Source: Streptococcus mutans
GTDB lineage: Bacteria > Bacillota > Bacilli > Lactobacillales > Streptococcaceae
NCBI RefSeq assembly: GCF_006739205.1
Contig: NZ_AP019720.1
Location: 1,116,001 to 1,180,000 of the forward strand
DNA length: 64,000 nt
Direction of reading: 5' to 3'
A model generated the notes under the pieces. It was not told the DNA's origin and searched no databases. It worked only from the letters and a program-made list of their open reading frames with translations. Positions within the stretch are counted from its first letter, which is position 1. The number at the start of each line of letters is the position of its first letter. This document shows, in pieces, positions 30,417-40,767 of the stretch. Both the position numbers and the translations under genes were made by a program.

Positions 30417-32522
30417 ATGGCAAATTTTAATGGACGCGATCCTTTTGGAAATATGGACGATATTTTTAATCAATTAATGGGTAATATGGGGGGATACAAC
30501 TCTGAAAACCGTCGATATTTAATTAACGGTCGTGAAGTAAGTCCCGAAGAATTCGCACAATACAGACAAACAGGTAAGCTTCCTGGCAATCCAGAAATAC
30601 AGCAAGCTCAAGCTGCTGCTAGAACTCCAAAAGAAGACAGTATTTTGACTAAGCTTGGTAACAATTTAACCGAAGAAGCCAGACAAGGTAACCTTGATCC
30701 TGTTATTGGACGGAATAAAGAAATTCAAGAAACTGCTGAGATCTTAGCTCGGCGGACTAAAAACAATCCTGTTCTGGTCGGTGATGCCGGTGTTGGTAAA
30801 ACAGCTGTCGTTGAAGGCTTAGCACAGGCTATTGTTAACGGTGATGTCCCTGCCAGTATTAAAAATAAGGAAGTTATTTCTATTGATATTTCAGGATTAG
30901 AAGCTGGTACACAATACCGTGGTGCTTTCGAAGAAAATATTCAAAACTTGGTTAAAGAAGTCAAAGAAGCTGGCAATATCATCCTCTTCTTTGATGAAAT
31001 TCATCAAATTTTAGGTGCTGGTTCAACTGGTGGTGACAGTGGTTCTAAAGGTTTGGCAGACATTATCAAACCTGCTTTATCTCGCGGTGAATTGACTGTT
31101 ATCGGTGCTACTACGCAAGATGAATACCGCAATACCATTATGAAAAACGCTGCATTGGCACGTCGTTTCAACGAAGTCAAAGTAAATGCACCTTCTGCTG
31201 AGGATACTTACGAAATTTTAAAAGGTATTTCAGCTCTCTACGAACAACATCATAATGTTATTTTGCCTAAGGAAGTTTTAAAAGCTGCTGTTGACTTATC
31301 CGTACAATACATCCCGCAACGCAGTCTGCCTGATAAGGCCATTGACCTTGTTGATATGACAGCTGCTCATCTGGCTGCTCAACATCCAGCAACTGATGTT
31401 AAGACACTTGAAAAAGAAATTCAAACTGAAAAAGATAAACAACAAGCTGCTGCTGAAAAAGAAGATTATGAGGAAGCTCTTAAATCAAAAACTAAAATTG
31501 ATAAACTGCAAGCACAAATTGACAATCATACTGAAGGGCAAAAGGTCACTGCTACTATCAACGATGTGGCTGAGGCAGTTGAACGTTTGACAGGTATCCC
31601 TGTTTCGCAAATGGGAAGCAGTGACATTGAACGTCTAAAAGAAATGAATTCTCGTCTCAAAGGCAAAGTTATTGGTCAAGATGAAGCTGTTGAAGCTGTT
31701 TCACGCGCTATTCGCCGTAACCGTGCTGGTTTTGATGAAGGCAACCGTCCAATCGGCAGTTTCCTTTTTGTCGGACCTACTGGTGTTGGTAAAACAGAAT
31801 TGGCTAAGCAGTTAGCCTTGGATATGTTTGGTTCTAAAGACTCTATTATCCGTCTTGATATGTCAGAGTACAGTGATCGTACAGCTGTTTCCAAATTGAT
31901 TGGTACTACTGCCGGTTATGTCGGCTATGATGATAACAGCAATACATTGACTGAACGTGTTCGCCGCAATCCTTATTCTATCGTTTTACTTGATGAGATT
32001 GAAAAGGCTGACTCTCAAGTCATCACTCTTCTCCTTCAAGTATTGGATGATGGTCGTTTGACAGACGGACAAGGTAATACCATTAACTTTAAGAATACCG
32101 TGATTATTGCAACTTCTAATGCTGGTTTTGGTAATGAAGCATTAACTGGTCAGGAAGATAAGGACATGAAGATCATGGATCGCATTGCCCCTTACTTCCG
32201 TCCCGAGTTTTTAAACCGTTTCAATGCAGTCATTGAATTCTCTCACTTAAGCAAAGAAGACTTGGATGAAATCGTTAATCTCATGCTATCTGAAGTGAAT
32301 ACCACGCTTGCTAAGAAAGGAATTGATCTTGTTGTCAGTGACAGCGCCAAGGCACATTTGATTGAAGAAGGTTATGACGAAGCAATGGGTGTTCGTCCAT
32401 TACGCCGAGTTATCGAGCAAGAAATTCGTGATAAAGTAACTGACTTCTATCTTGATCATACAGATGTTAAACATCTCAAAGCTGAAATGCAAGATGACAA
32501 ATTGATTATTGAAGAAGCTTAA
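30417..32522 (+). CDS. clpL: ATP-dependent Clp protease ATP-binding subunit ClpL
   Basis: ClpL is a HSP100 disaggregase/chaperone active in heat and acid stress. It has 701 residues. A short N-terminal Asn/Gly-rich part (1-75) without the ClpC/ClpB N-domain comes first. Then follow AAA module 1 ([27 protein letters not shown]), a coiled-coil middle (about 320-375, Lys/Glu-rich) and AAA module 2 ([24 protein letters not shown]). [16 protein letters not shown]-terminal segment ends it. No ClpP-docking loop of the IGF type is evident, in line with ClpL acting without ClpP. It is monocistronic. Confidence 0.95.
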   Translation: MANFNGRDPFGNMDDIFNQLMGNMGGYNSENRRYLINGREVSPEEFAQYRQTGKLPGNPEIQQAQAAARTPKEDSILTKLGNNLTEEARQGNLDPVIGRNKEIQETAEILARRTKNNPVLVGDAGVGKTAVVEGLAQAIVNGDVPASIKNKEVISIDISGLEAGTQYRGAFEENIQNLVKEVKEAGNIILFFDEIHQILGAGSTGGDSGSKGLADIIKPALSRGELTVIGATTQDEYRNTIMKNAALARRFNEVKVNAPSAEDTYEILKGISALYEQHHNVILPKEVLKAAVDLSVQYIPQRSLPDKAIDLVDMTAAHLAAQHPATDVKTLEKEIQTEKDKQQAAAEKEDYEEALKSKTKIDKLQAQIDNHTEGQKVTATINDVAEAVERLTGIPVSQMGSSDIERLKEMNSRLKGKVIGQDEAVEAVSRAIRRNRAGFDEGNRPIGSFLFVGPTGVGKTELAKQLALDMFGSKDSIIRLDMSEYSDRTAVSKLIGTTAGYVGYDDNSNTLTERVRRNPYSIVLLDEIEKADSQVITLLLQVLDDGRLTDGQGNTINFKNTVIIATSNAGFGNEALTGQEDKDMKIMDRIAPYFRPEFLNRFNAVIEFSHLSKEDLDEIVNLMLSEVNTTLAKKGIDLVVSDSAKAHLIEEGYDEAMGVRPLRRVIEQEIRDKVTDFYLDHTDVKHLKAEMQDDKLIIEEA

Positions 32523-32535
32523 TCCTATGCAATTT

Positions 32536-32573
32536 GAGAGGCTAGAATGCTAATTCTAGTCTCTCTTTTTTTA
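32536..32573 (+). terminator. Terminator after clpL
   Basis: A 13-bp stem GAGAGGCTAGAAT/ATTCTAGTCTCTC (32536-32548 with 32553-32565) followed by T7 is the strongest terminator in the window. Confidence 0.9.
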
Positions 32574-32575
32574 AA

Positions 32576-33109
32576 TTAATTTTTACCTTGGACAATCCGT
32601 TTAAAAATGGGATAAAGTATAGGAACAGCTACAATGGTAACAATCGAAGTTCCAAAAGTACCTGTAATTTTAGCCAAGGCTCCTACCATTGCTGGAAGTA
32701 GAGCTAAGCCACCAATGAAACTGTTAATCAGAGTATATTTAAAAAGATTGAGAATAATCTTCGTTACCGCAGCAACTAGTCCAACAGTAAAAATAGTTGC
32801 CGGTTTATCATTGGCTTTCATCGCTTTCTCATAAACTAAATGCAAAACATAGCAAACAAGCAGTGATTCTAAAATAGTTATCCAAACTTCTGCCGCATAA
32901 CCGTTGAAAATATCAAAAAGTCCCAAACCAAGTGCAGCTGCTAAAGCACCAAAACCTGAACCAAAAACAAGAACAGCGATAACCACTAAGGCATTGCCCA
33001 AATGAACAAACTGCGGTCCCACCTGAATACGCAGAAATTGAACACTGACTAAAATCAAGGCTGCAAATAAACTCACTTCTATCAAACGACGTAACTCTTC
33101 TTTTTTCAT
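32576..33109 (-). CDS. pdxU: ECF transporter S component, probably for pyridoxal/pyridoxine
   Basis: The 177-residue membrane protein has five or six transmembrane segments and the small size of ECF substrate-binding (S) components (LFAALILVSVQFLRI, VHLGNALVVIAVLVFG). It overlaps pdxK by 4 nt, so the substrate is most likely a B6 vitamer. The shared EcfAA'T module is not in this window. Confidence 0.8.
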   Translation of the reverse strand: MKKEELRRLIEVSLFAALILVSVQFLRIQVGPQFVHLGNALVVIAVLVFGSGFGALAAALGLGLFDIFNGYAAEVWITILESLLVCYVLHLVYEKAMKANDKPATIFTVGLVAAVTKIILNLFKYTLINSFIGGLALLPAMVGALAKITGTFGTSIVTIVAVPILYPIFKRIVQGKN

Positions 33110-33957
33110 TTTTTCTCCTTTAATAATAATTGATAATTCTTTATTAAATCAAGTAAATGCGGTTCATAACAAAGACCATATCTTAAATCTCTTTCTAATG
33201 CTAGGGTCGTCATCATGACTTCATTCAAAAAATCTAAAGCAAGACGACCAGATTTCTCAAGAGAAATTCCTCTAAAATAAGCGGAAGACAGGATTGCTGT
33301 TAATATATCTCCTGTACCATAAAAATGTTGTGGATAATGTTTAGCCATCAAGTAAACCACCTTGTCTTTTGTACGGTCATAAATGGCTAAACCAATCTTA
33401 TCTGCTTCAAAAGTAACACCTGTTAAAACAATATAAGAAGGTCCTAAAGCTGCTAATTTTTTTAACAGTCTTTCGACTTGACTAGACTGATAATCCTTCT
33501 CTAAATAAGCTGTTTTTGTTAAAAAAGCAGCTTCAGTTAAATTGGGAATAATAACGTCAGCGTTTTGGCATAGTCGTCGCATATGATTAGCATGTCCTTG
33601 ATCAAATCCCTGATAAAAACAGCCTTTATCTCCCATAATAGGATCTACAAATAAAGGCAACTGTTTCGCATTTGCAAATTCTAAGATCAGGTTTATTTGC
33701 TGACTATTCTTGAGATAGCCAGTTACCAGACCATCAAAAGCGATTCCTAAATTCTGCCACTGTTCTAAAAAGCCTGTCATACCTACTGTATAATCATCTA
33801 TACGAAGCTGTTTGAAGCCACCAGTATGTGATGATAAGAGCACCGTTGGTAAAATGGCTGTTTCTACTTGGCAAGCAGCCATAAGAGGCAAACTGCTGGC
33901 TAAAGCGACCTTGCCAAGTCCCGGTAAATCATTAGCGACAAGTAAACGCGGTAACAT
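33106..33957 (-). CDS. pdxK: Pyridoxal/pyridoxine kinase
   Basis: PdxK phosphorylates imported B6 vitamers to make pyridoxal phosphate. The 283-residue ribokinase-fold protein has VANDLPGLGKVAL at the N-terminus, FDGLVTGYLKN, PLFVDPIMGDKG and the C-terminal FYGTGDILTAIL with the catalytic Asp. It is translationally coupled to pdxU and divergent from pdxR. The two promoters are superimposed in the 97-bp gap. Confidence 0.9.
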   Translation of the reverse strand: MLPRLLVANDLPGLGKVALASSLPLMAACQVETAILPTVLLSSHTGGFKQLRIDDYTVGMTGFLEQWQNLGIAFDGLVTGYLKNSQQINLILEFANAKQLPLFVDPIMGDKGCFYQGFDQGHANHMRRLCQNADVIIPNLTEAAFLTKTAYLEKDYQSSQVERLLKKLAALGPSYIVLTGVTFEADKIGLAIYDRTKDKVVYLMAKHYPQHFYGTGDILTAILSSAYFRGISLEKSGRLALDFLNEVMMTTLALERDLRYGLCYEPHLLDLIKNYQLLLKEKK

Positions 33958-33994
33958 ATAAACTCCTTAATGCATTTTTCAAAACGATAAAAAT

Positions 33995-34039
33995 ATTGTA
34001 AGAAATTTAAAAATAGAGTACAATAGAAAGAAATTTAAA
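33995..34039. promoter_or_regulatory. Overlapping face-to-face promoters of pdxK and pdxR with direct repeats
   Basis: Plus strand: TTGTAA (33996-34001), 17 bp, TACAAT (34019-34024). Minus strand: TTGTAC (34018-34023), 17 bp, TACAAT (33995-34000). Each -10 nearly coincides with the other's -35. The word AAGAAATTTAAA occurs twice (34000-34011 and 34028-34039), 28 bp apart, and is the natural candidate for PdxR binding. Confidence 0.65.
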
Positions 34040-34054
34040 CTGTATGGGGACAAA

Positions 34055-35317
34055 ATGGTTAGTAAATATCATGAAATTTTTTTAAATATTATACAGCAAA
34101 TCGAAGATGGTCAACTAAAACGCGGCGATAAACTGCCTTCTATTCGTCAACTGAGCCAAGATTTTCACTGCAGCAAAGATACTGTTCAAAAAGCTTTGTC
34201 AGAATTGAAATATCAAAAATATATTTATCCTATTCTCAAAAGCGGTTATTACGTTTTTGAGGATAATCATGAAGAAGAAATCCTACCTCCAATCTCTCCT
34301 TCTAATTACCACAATATTGCTTACGAAGATTTTAGAACCTGCATGAATAAGACTTTAGTTGGGCGAGAAGATTATCTCTTCAACTACTATCATCAAGAAG
34401 AAGGATTGGAAGAGCTGACGCAATCTTTACAGGCGCTTTTCGTAGACGAAGCCATTTACAGCAAAAAAGAAAATATCGTTGTCACTTCTGGCAGCCAACA
34501 AGCCCTTTACATCCTATCACAGATGACCTTTCCCAATCAAAAAGAGATTATTTTACTGGAACAGCCGACCTACCATCGCATGAACACCTTGGTTAAATCG
34601 CAAAATCTTCCCTACTTAACTATTGAGCGAGGATTTGATGGACTTGATTTTAATCGACTAGAGGAGATTTTTAAACAAGAAAAGATTAAGTTCTTTTATA
34701 CTATTCCGCGTCTATCTAACCCTTTGGGTTTGTCATACAGTCACAAAGAAAAACAAACTTTGGTAGAATTAGCTCATAAATACGATGTCTACATTATTGA
34801 AGATGACTATATGGCAGATTTTGACAGAGCCAGCAATGTTTCCTTACATTACTTAGATACCAACGATAGGATTATTTATTTAAAATCATTTTCTATGTCG
34901 CTTTTTCCTGCTTTACGTTTAGGAAGTTTAATCCTTCCTAAGAAACTCTTGAAAAAATTTCTTGATTATAAAAATCTGATTGATTACGATACTAATCTTA
35001 TCATGCAAAAGGCACTCTCTTTGTATATTGATAATGGTATGTTTGCTAAAAATAAGAAACGTCTCAAGCAAATGTATTATCAAAAAACATCTGAGTTAGC
35101 AAAAGAATTTTCAACTTTTACTCTCAAGCTTCCTCATCATATTTTCCAAGATTCATTAATATTACAATTACCAACTAAAGTCAACCTTGCTCTTTTAAAG
35201 TATAGACTCAATTCACCTAATTTTTTGGAAAAAAATTATATTAATACTTGCCCCTACCACTTTATTCAACTGCAAGCAGGAGAAGACCGGCAGAATTTGC
35301 TAACTATTTTCGAGTAA
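34055..35317 (+). CDS. pdxR: MocR/PdxR-type regulator (GntR HTH fused to an aminotransferase domain)
   Basis: The 420-residue protein has an N-terminal winged helix of the GntR type (about 1-70, GDKLPSIRQLSQDFHCSKDTVQKALSEL). A class I aminotransferase fold (about 100-415) follows, with SGSQQALYILSQMTF, NPLGLSYS and the PLP-lysine region LKSFSMSLFPALRLG. In that last segment the lysine precedes SFSMS. Such MocR proteins sense PLP. Divergent pdxK-pdxU supports the name, and I recall a published S. mutans PdxR at this locus. Confidence 0.9.
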   Translation: MVSKYHEIFLNIIQQIEDGQLKRGDKLPSIRQLSQDFHCSKDTVQKALSELKYQKYIYPILKSGYYVFEDNHEEEILPPISPSNYHNIAYEDFRTCMNKTLVGREDYLFNYYHQEEGLEELTQSLQALFVDEAIYSKKENIVVTSGSQQALYILSQMTFPNQKEIILLEQPTYHRMNTLVKSQNLPYLTIERGFDGLDFNRLEEIFKQEKIKFFYTIPRLSNPLGLSYSHKEKQTLVELAHKYDVYIIEDDYMADFDRASNVSLHYLDTNDRIIYLKSFSMSLFPALRLGSLILPKKLLKKFLDYKNLIDYDTNLIMQKALSLYIDNGMFAKNKKRLKQMYYQKTSELAKEFSTFTLKLPHHIFQDSLILQLPTKVNLALLKYRLNSPNFLEKNYINTCPYHFIQLQAGEDRQNLLTIFE

Positions 35318-35355
35318 AAATACAGACTAGAACAACCATTCCAGCCTGTATTTTT
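35316..35355. terminator. Terminator after pdxR, possibly bidirectional
   Basis: AAAAATACAG/CTGTATTTTT (35316-35325 with 35346-35355) plus inner pairs forms a symmetric hairpin with A/T tracts on both sides. It overlaps the pdxR stop. Confidence 0.75.
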
Positions 35356-35450
35356 CGATAGCTTAAAAGTACTATAGCTCTTTGGTGAGAATTTAATCTT
35401 ACTTTATCTTAAAACAATCCACCCTAACCTTTAAATTCTCTGTCAATTGC

Positions 35451-36401
35451 TCATTCTCTCAGGCCTCTGCTTAAACTTTCAATATCATTTGGTCTCGTAC
35501 GACAGCAGCCGCCCACTACTTTGGCACCGAATGTATGCCAAATTTTAGTATTTTCCAAAAGCGTATGCGATAAATCAGCAGATTGTGTCCACATTTGGTG
35601 TTGGCCATCATAGACTTCACCAGAATTAGGGTAAGTCACTAAAGGTTTATCTGTTATATCGGCAACCTTTTTCAAAAGACTGCTGTACACTGACGGTGAG
35701 CTGCAATTAATACCTAAAGCCAGAATTTGCGACGCCTTATCAATCAGTTCAGCCACTTCTTCTATGGCTGTTCCGTCAGAAATCGTAGTGCCATTTTGAG
35801 CTGTAAAACTCATGTAAGCTTCTACAGACGGAAATTCTTCCTGTAAGAGTTCAACCAAGGCCTGTGCTTCTAAGAAATTTGGAATAGTCTCAAGCGCTAA
35901 TAAATCACTACCCTCATCAACTAAGATTTTAATACGTGACCTATGAAAATCTTTAAGAACTTCCTTATCAAGCTGACCATAATTCCCTGTATATTCAGAA
36001 CCATCAGCTAAATAAGCCGCATAAGGGCCAACATCACCACTGATTAAGGGATAGGGGCGAACTTGTTTTTCTTTTTCACTCAGCTCCTGCCAGACTTTCT
36101 CTCTAGCATTTTTAGCTAAACTAACTGTCAAGGCTATCATTTTTTCAGCTTCTTCCTGACTTAAACCATAGTCACATAAACCTTGGTAACTAGCTTGGTA
36201 ACTAGATGTAGTTACAATATCAGAACCTGAACGTAAATAAGTTTCATGAATCGTTTGAATGATACTTGGATTTTCCAAAAGGTATTTGGCCGACCATAGT
36301 TTGCCTGAAACATCATAACCCAAAAATTCCAATTCTGTTCCCAAAGCACCATGTAAAATAAGATAATCTTCTTGATTTAATAATGTTTTGAAACGTCCCA
36401 T
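35451..36401 (-). CDS. mmuM: Homocysteine S-methyltransferase
   Basis: MmuM makes methionine from homocysteine using S-methylmethionine or S-adenosylmethionine. The 316-residue protein has the family's zinc ligands: Cys in LGINCSSP and the Cys-Cys pair in VGGCCRT. The N-terminal LHGALGTELE is also typical. It is 9 bp after the S-methylmethionine permease reading frame, which is broken here. Confidence 0.93.
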   Translation of the reverse strand: MGRFKTLLNQEDYLILHGALGTELEFLGYDVSGKLWSAKYLLENPSIIQTIHETYLRSGSDIVTTSSYQASYQGLCDYGLSQEEAEKMIALTVSLAKNAREKVWQELSEKEKQVRPYPLISGDVGPYAAYLADGSEYTGNYGQLDKEVLKDFHRSRIKILVDEGSDLLALETIPNFLEAQALVELLQEEFPSVEAYMSFTAQNGTTISDGTAIEEVAELIDKASQILALGINCSSPSVYSSLLKKVADITDKPLVTYPNSGEVYDGQHQMWTQSADLSHTLLENTKIWHTFGAKVVGGCCRTRPNDIESLSRGLRE

Positions 36402-36410
36402 ATAATCTCC

Positions 36411-37788
36411 TTACAATGTCTTATGCCGCCAATAATAATAAAGATAACAAAGTAGAATAAAAGGTATACCGAAATAAAGACCCGCTCTTTGTGATGCATC
36501 CCAAGCAATACCAATAATCGAAATCAACAATAGCATAATCGTAATGTAAGGCAGAATTGGAGTAAAAGGCGTTTTATAAAACAAGTCTTCTTGGGCATGA
36601 CTTTTCAGCCATTCCTTACGAAAATTAATTTGTGCCATAGGAATGGACAACCAGACTACAACAACAGCAAAGCCAGCGATTGACATCAGAGCCAAATAAA
36701 CGGTATCTGCCGCATAGATACTTGAAAACAAGGATAAAACAGCACCTGCCATCGATAGGAGCAAAGCTCTCATAGGAACACCGTGTTCATTGATTTTAAC
36801 AACCCTCGGACTAATCATACCTTCGTTGGCCAAAGACCAAAGCATGCGGCTGGAAGCATAAAGTCCTGAATTACCAGCAGACAAAATAGCTGTCAAAATA
36901 ACGAAATTCATGATATCAGCAGCAAAAGGAATGCCCATCTTATCAAAAACATCAACAAAAGGAGCACTGGATACACCTGCTTCTTTCATTGGTAAAAGCG
37001 ATGCTAAGACAACAATTGTCAATACAAAGAAAATCACTAAACGACCAATTGTTGTTTTAATAGCCTTGGGAACAGCTTCTTTAGGATTGTTCGTTTCTCC
37101 CGCTGCAATCCCGATGAGCTCTGTTCCAGAAAAGGCATAATTAACTGCCAGCATGACTGACATTAATGCTGGAAGTCCCTTTGGCAGAGCTCCATGAGCT
37201 GTCAAATGACTAAAAAGAAATACTTCGTGCTTACCATGTAAAAGAAACCAAACCAAGCATGGCTCCAAAACCAAGAATAATAAAAACAAGAATAGCTAAA
37301 ACCTTTATACTAGAAAAGAAGGATTCTGCTTCAGCAAAAGAACGAACACTGAGAGCATTAAGACCAAAAATAAGCAAGGCAAAAAGTGCTGCAAAGACCC
37401 AAGTGGGAACATAAGGAACCCACCGTCCCATCAACATACCTGCACCAAGAAACTCTGTCCCTAAAGCAACCGTCCAACAAATCCAATAAAGCCAAGCAAT
37501 GGTAAAACCAGTTCCAGGACTGATGAATTTGGTAGCATAGGTATGAAAAGAACCTGTAACAGGCATAGCTACTGCTAATTCACCCAAAGAAAGCATCACA
37601 AGGTAAACAACAATAGCACCAACTAAATAAGAAATTACTGCTCCTAAGGGACCAGCTTGAGCAATTGTATAACCTGAACTTAAGAAAAGCCCTGTTCCAA
37701 TAACACCGCCTAAGGACAACATAAAGAGATGACGACTGGTCATTTTTCGCTTAAACTGACCTTCATTTTCAAAATTGTGGTTTTCCAT
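36411..37788 (-). pseudogene. mmuP: Amino-acid permease (S-methylmethionine permease type), frameshifted
   Basis: Two frames together make a complete APC permease of about 457 residues. Frame one (37788 to 37231) covers the N-terminus through [22 protein letters not shown] and about five membrane segments, and ends [16 protein letters not shown]. Frame two, shifted by one base, continues from about 37240 with KHEVFLFSHL through NYAFSGTELIGIAAGETNNPKEA to the C-terminus at 36411. Removing one base at the TGG-TAA junction (near 37231-37234) restores one frame. Next to mmuM, the natural substrate is S-methylmethionine. It is either a true pseudogene, a sequencing error or, less likely, programmed frameshifting. 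Confidence 0.8.
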
Positions 37789-37798
37789 AAGTCCTCCT

Positions 37799-37820
37799 AA
37801 AGCTTAATAGCTTTATCATA
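37799..37820 (-). promoter_or_regulatory. mmuP promoter start with palindrome
   Basis: AAAGCT-TAAT-AGCTTT (37799-37814) is a perfect palindrome between a -10-like TATGAT (37815-37820) and the ribosome site AGGAGG. It sits where an operator would block transcription. The 37821-38030 stretch holds no other clear signal. Confidence 0.4.
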
Positions 37821-38029
37821 ACACAATTAACTCATCTTAGATAATAGCTATTTTCTATCAAGCTGTTAGTTAGAGACTATAACAAGATTCCCCGTTGAAT
37901 GCACCTAATTACATGGAAATATTAGATTCAGAGGAACGTACTAATTTATCAAAAAGGCTGTAATCAAAACATTTCTACTACTTCATTTTTTCTCCATTCT
38001 AGGCAAAGATTCACAGATTTATTTTATCT

Positions 38030-38076
38030 AAAAAAGCAAAAAGGTATGACTCACTATGTTTATAGGAATCACACCC
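38030..38076 (-). terminator. Terminator after engB
   Basis: GGTGTGA...TCATACC on the minus strand (38043-38076) with internal pairs and a T5-GC-T6 tail closes the engB side. Confidence 0.7.
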
Positions 38077-38116
38077 TTCATCTAATCAACTTTTTAACTA
38101 TTTCACCTTGGGAAAT

Positions 38117-38710
38117 TTAAAGAGACTCTAAAATGGCATCCCAAGATGTATCCAAACCTGTCCGATCAACTGACGAAAAGATGATAAAAGCATCATTGGA
38201 ATCAAAATCAAGTTTCTTTTTTATAGCAGATTCCTGTTTATTCCATTTGCCACGAGGAACCTTGTCAGCCTTTGTCGCAACTAAAATAACAGGAATTTCA
38301 TAGTATTTCAAAAAATCATACATCTGTACATCATCTGAACTGGGATCATGACGAAAATCAACCAAACTCACGACTGCTCGTAAATTTTCACGACTAGTTA
38401 AATACTCTTCAATCATTTTGCCCCACTTGGCGCGTTCTTTCTTTGAAACCTTGGCATACCCATAACCGGGCACATCCACAAAGCGAAGCTTATCGTCGAT
38501 ATTATAAAAATTCAACGATTGCGTCTTTCCGGGCTTACTAGACGTACGAGCCAGATTTTTTCGGCCTAACAGCGTATTGATAAAACTGGATTTACCAACA
38601 TTTGAGCGGCCAGCTAGGGCAATTTCAGGTAAGTCATCTTGAGGGTAATGCGATTTATTGACCGCACTAAGAAGAATAGAAGCATTGTGGGTATTTAAAA
38701 ATTCACTCAT
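38117..38710 (-). CDS. engB: Ribosome-biogenesis GTPase YsxC/EngB
   Basis: EngB is a small essential GTPase for 50S subunit assembly. The 197-residue protein carries G1 [10 protein letters not shown]3 DVPGYG and G4 TKADK, plus FIIFSS near the end. The ATG at 38710 follows GGAGATGGAG. It is 15 bp after clpX, an arrangement common in Firmicutes. Confidence 0.95.
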   Translation of the reverse strand: MSEFLNTHNASILLSAVNKSHYPQDDLPEIALAGRSNVGKSSFINTLLGRKNLARTSSKPGKTQSLNFYNIDDKLRFVDVPGYGYAKVSKKERAKWGKMIEEYLTSRENLRAVVSLVDFRHDPSSDDVQMYDFLKYYEIPVILVATKADKVPRGKWNKQESAIKKKLDFDSNDAFIIFSSVDRTGLDTSWDAILESL

Positions 38711-38725
38711 CACATCTCCATCTCC

Positions 38726-39958
38726 TTAGGAAGCTGTCTCAAGAATAGGTTTGTCGGTCCCTTCTACCGCTTTCTTAGTAATGCGAACGCAAGTGACATC
38801 CTCTTGACTCGGAATTTCAAACATCAGATCCAGCATCGTTTCTTCAATAATAGAGCGAAGACCGCGTGCGCCTGTCTTACGTTCAATCGCCTTTTGAGCA
38901 ATCGCTTGAAGCGCCTCTTGATCAAACTCAAGCTCAACACCATCATAAGATAAAAGCGTCTGATATTGTTTAACTAAAGCATTTTTAGGTTCTGTCAAAA
39001 TCTTAACCAAATCATCAACCGTTAATTGCTCAAGCGCAGCTAAAACTGGCAAACGACCAATAAACTCTGGAATAAGACCAAATTTTTGAATGTCTTCTGA
39101 AATAATTTCTTGCATATAAGAAGATTGATCATCAATCTTCTTATTATTTTGACCAAAGCCAATAATTTTCTCACCCAAACGCTGTTTAACGATATCTTCA
39201 ATACCATCAAAAGCGCCACCAACTATGAAGAGGATGTTTTTCGTATCAATTTGAATCATTTCCTGTTGGGGATGTTTCCGACCACCTTGTGGTGGCACAC
39301 TAGCTACTGTTCCTTCAATAATCTTAAGCAGAGCTTGTTGGACACCTTCACCAGATACATCACGTGTGATGGAAACATTTTCGCCTTTTTTAGCAATCTT
39401 ATCAATTTCATCAACATAAATGATGCCACGCTCCGCGCGTTCAACATTATAATCAGCTGCCTGAATCAATTTAAGCAAAATGTTTTCAACATCTTCACCT
39501 ACATAACCCGCTTCAGTCAAGGCTGTTGCATCAGCAATAGCAAAGGGCACATTGAGACTCTTAGCCAAAGTCTGTGCTAAGAAAGTTTTTCCAGAACCTG
39601 TCGGTCCAATCATAAGAATATTTGATTTTTGTAAGTCAACATCTTGGTCGTCTTGGCTCTCAGTAAAACTGATACGCTTATAATGATTATAGACAGCAAC
39701 TGCTAAAGCACGTTTGGCACGGTCCTGACCGATAACATAACTGTCTAGTATTGCCAACAATTCTTTTGGTTTTGGAACTTCTGAAAGATCAGCCAATACC
39801 TCTTCTGCTAGTTCTTCACGGATAATTTCTTGTGATAATTCAACACATTCATTGCAAATAAAAACGCCATTACCTGCAATAATTTTTTTAACTTCATCTT
39901 GATTTTTGCCACAGAATGAACAATGCACTGTGACATCATTGGTTCTATTTCCAGCCAT
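38726..39958 (-). CDS. clpX: ATP-dependent Clp protease ATP-binding subunit ClpX
   Basis: ClpX unfolds tagged proteins and feeds them to ClpP. The 410-residue protein has the N-terminal zinc domain (CSFCGKN and CNECV), Walker A GPTGSGKT, Walker [13 protein letters not shown], and the pore and ClpP-contact regions including IGFGQ (the IGF loop). It is full length. It lies between a 56-residue membrane protein and engB. Confidence 0.97.
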   Translation of the reverse strand: MAGNRTNDVTVHCSFCGKNQDEVKKIIAGNGVFICNECVELSQEIIREELAEEVLADLSEVPKPKELLAILDSYVIGQDRAKRALAVAVYNHYKRISFTESQDDQDVDLQKSNILMIGPTGSGKTFLAQTLAKSLNVPFAIADATALTEAGYVGEDVENILLKLIQAADYNVERAERGIIYVDEIDKIAKKGENVSITRDVSGEGVQQALLKIIEGTVASVPPQGGRKHPQQEMIQIDTKNILFIVGGAFDGIEDIVKQRLGEKIIGFGQNNKKIDDQSSYMQEIISEDIQKFGLIPEFIGRLPVLAALEQLTVDDLVKILTEPKNALVKQYQTLLSYDGVELEFDQEALQAIAQKAIERKTGARGLRSIIEETMLDLMFEIPSQEDVTCVRITKKAVEGTDKPILETAS

Positions 39959-39982
39959 TTTTTCCTCTAACTTCTAATTTTC

Positions 39983-40153
39983 TTAAAACAGGGTTCCATA
40001 AAAAGCATGAATGGTATTTACAATATTAGTCAGAGCATTTAACAAGAAAAACACCCCTAAACCATAACGATTTTTCTTAAATGCAGGAACAGCACATAAA
40101 ATACAAATCACAAATAAAAAAGCAGTAAATACACCAAAAATACTTCTTTGCAT
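39983..40153 (-). CDS. 56-residue two-segment membrane protein
   Basis: This short frame begins MQRSIFGVFTAFLFVICIL and ends HAFYGTLF. It has two hydrophobic segments (about 5-24 and 32-48) separated by a basic loop KKNRYG. GGAGA lies about 12 bases before the ATG, just after the folA stop. Position between folA and clpX is one I recall as conserved in streptococci, supporting a real gene. Function unknown. Confidence 0.65.
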   Translation of the reverse strand: MQRSIFGVFTAFLFVICILCAVPAFKKNRYGLGVFFLLNALTNIVNTIHAFYGTLF

Positions 40154-40170
40154 ATCTTAAGCCAATCTCC

Positions 40171-40683
40171 TCATTCCTTTTTCTCAAGTACAGTAACAGT
40201 AAAGTCATGACTGTTATTTTCATCTTTTTCAAAAAAAGCTTGAGAAATTTCCTGAAAACTAGAAAAATCTCTTAGAGGAAAATAAGTATCTCCTTCAAAC
40301 TGTCCATGAACTGATGTTTTTATTATTTTATCATAATAACTTTCAAAAGCTTTATAAATAGATGCACCACCAACAATAAATAAACTTTTGTCTTGCTGCC
40401 TGTACCAAGAAAGAGCTTCTGGGACACTGTGGACAATGCTTACACCTTCTGCCTTAAACTGTGGATCATGAGTTAAAATCAAGGTGTCACGTCCAGGTAA
40501 CACACGGCGGTTCATACCATCAAAGGTAACGCGTCCCATCAATAGAGCTTGCCCCATGGTCATCTCTTTAAAATGGTTCAACTCTTTGGGTAAATGCCAA
40601 GGAAGACTGCCTTTAACTCCAATTAAGTGTCTGTCATCTTCTGCCCAAATGGCAACAATTTTCTTTTCTCGCTTATTGTTCAT
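40171..40683 (-). CDS. folA: Dihydrofolate reductase
   Basis: DHFR reduces dihydrofolate to tetrahydrofolate with NADPH and is the trimethoprim target. The 170 residues include IVAIWAEDDRHLIGVKGSLPWHLPKE, the GRVTFDGM loop and FIVGGASIY. The folate genes near 20 kb make its substrate, and thyA 1 kb away regenerates dihydrofolate. Confidence 0.95.
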   Translation of the reverse strand: MNNKREKKIVAIWAEDDRHLIGVKGSLPWHLPKELNHFKEMTMGQALLMGRVTFDGMNRRVLPGRDTLILTHDPQFKAEGVSIVHSVPEALSWYRQQDKSLFIVGGASIYKAFESYYDKIIKTSVHGQFEGDTYFPLRDFSSFQEISQAFFEKDENNSHDFTVTVLEKKE

Positions 40684-40767
40684 ACTTTTCTTATTTTATC
40701 AAATTTCTAAAAAAAATGCATTGAAAAAACTCAAATGCATTTTGTCTATTGTATTTAAACTCCTTAT

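Noticed and set aside
37799..37850. MetR/MtaR MET-box before mmuP
   Set aside because: The TATAGTTTNNAAACTATA consensus is not met; only a general palindrome is present.
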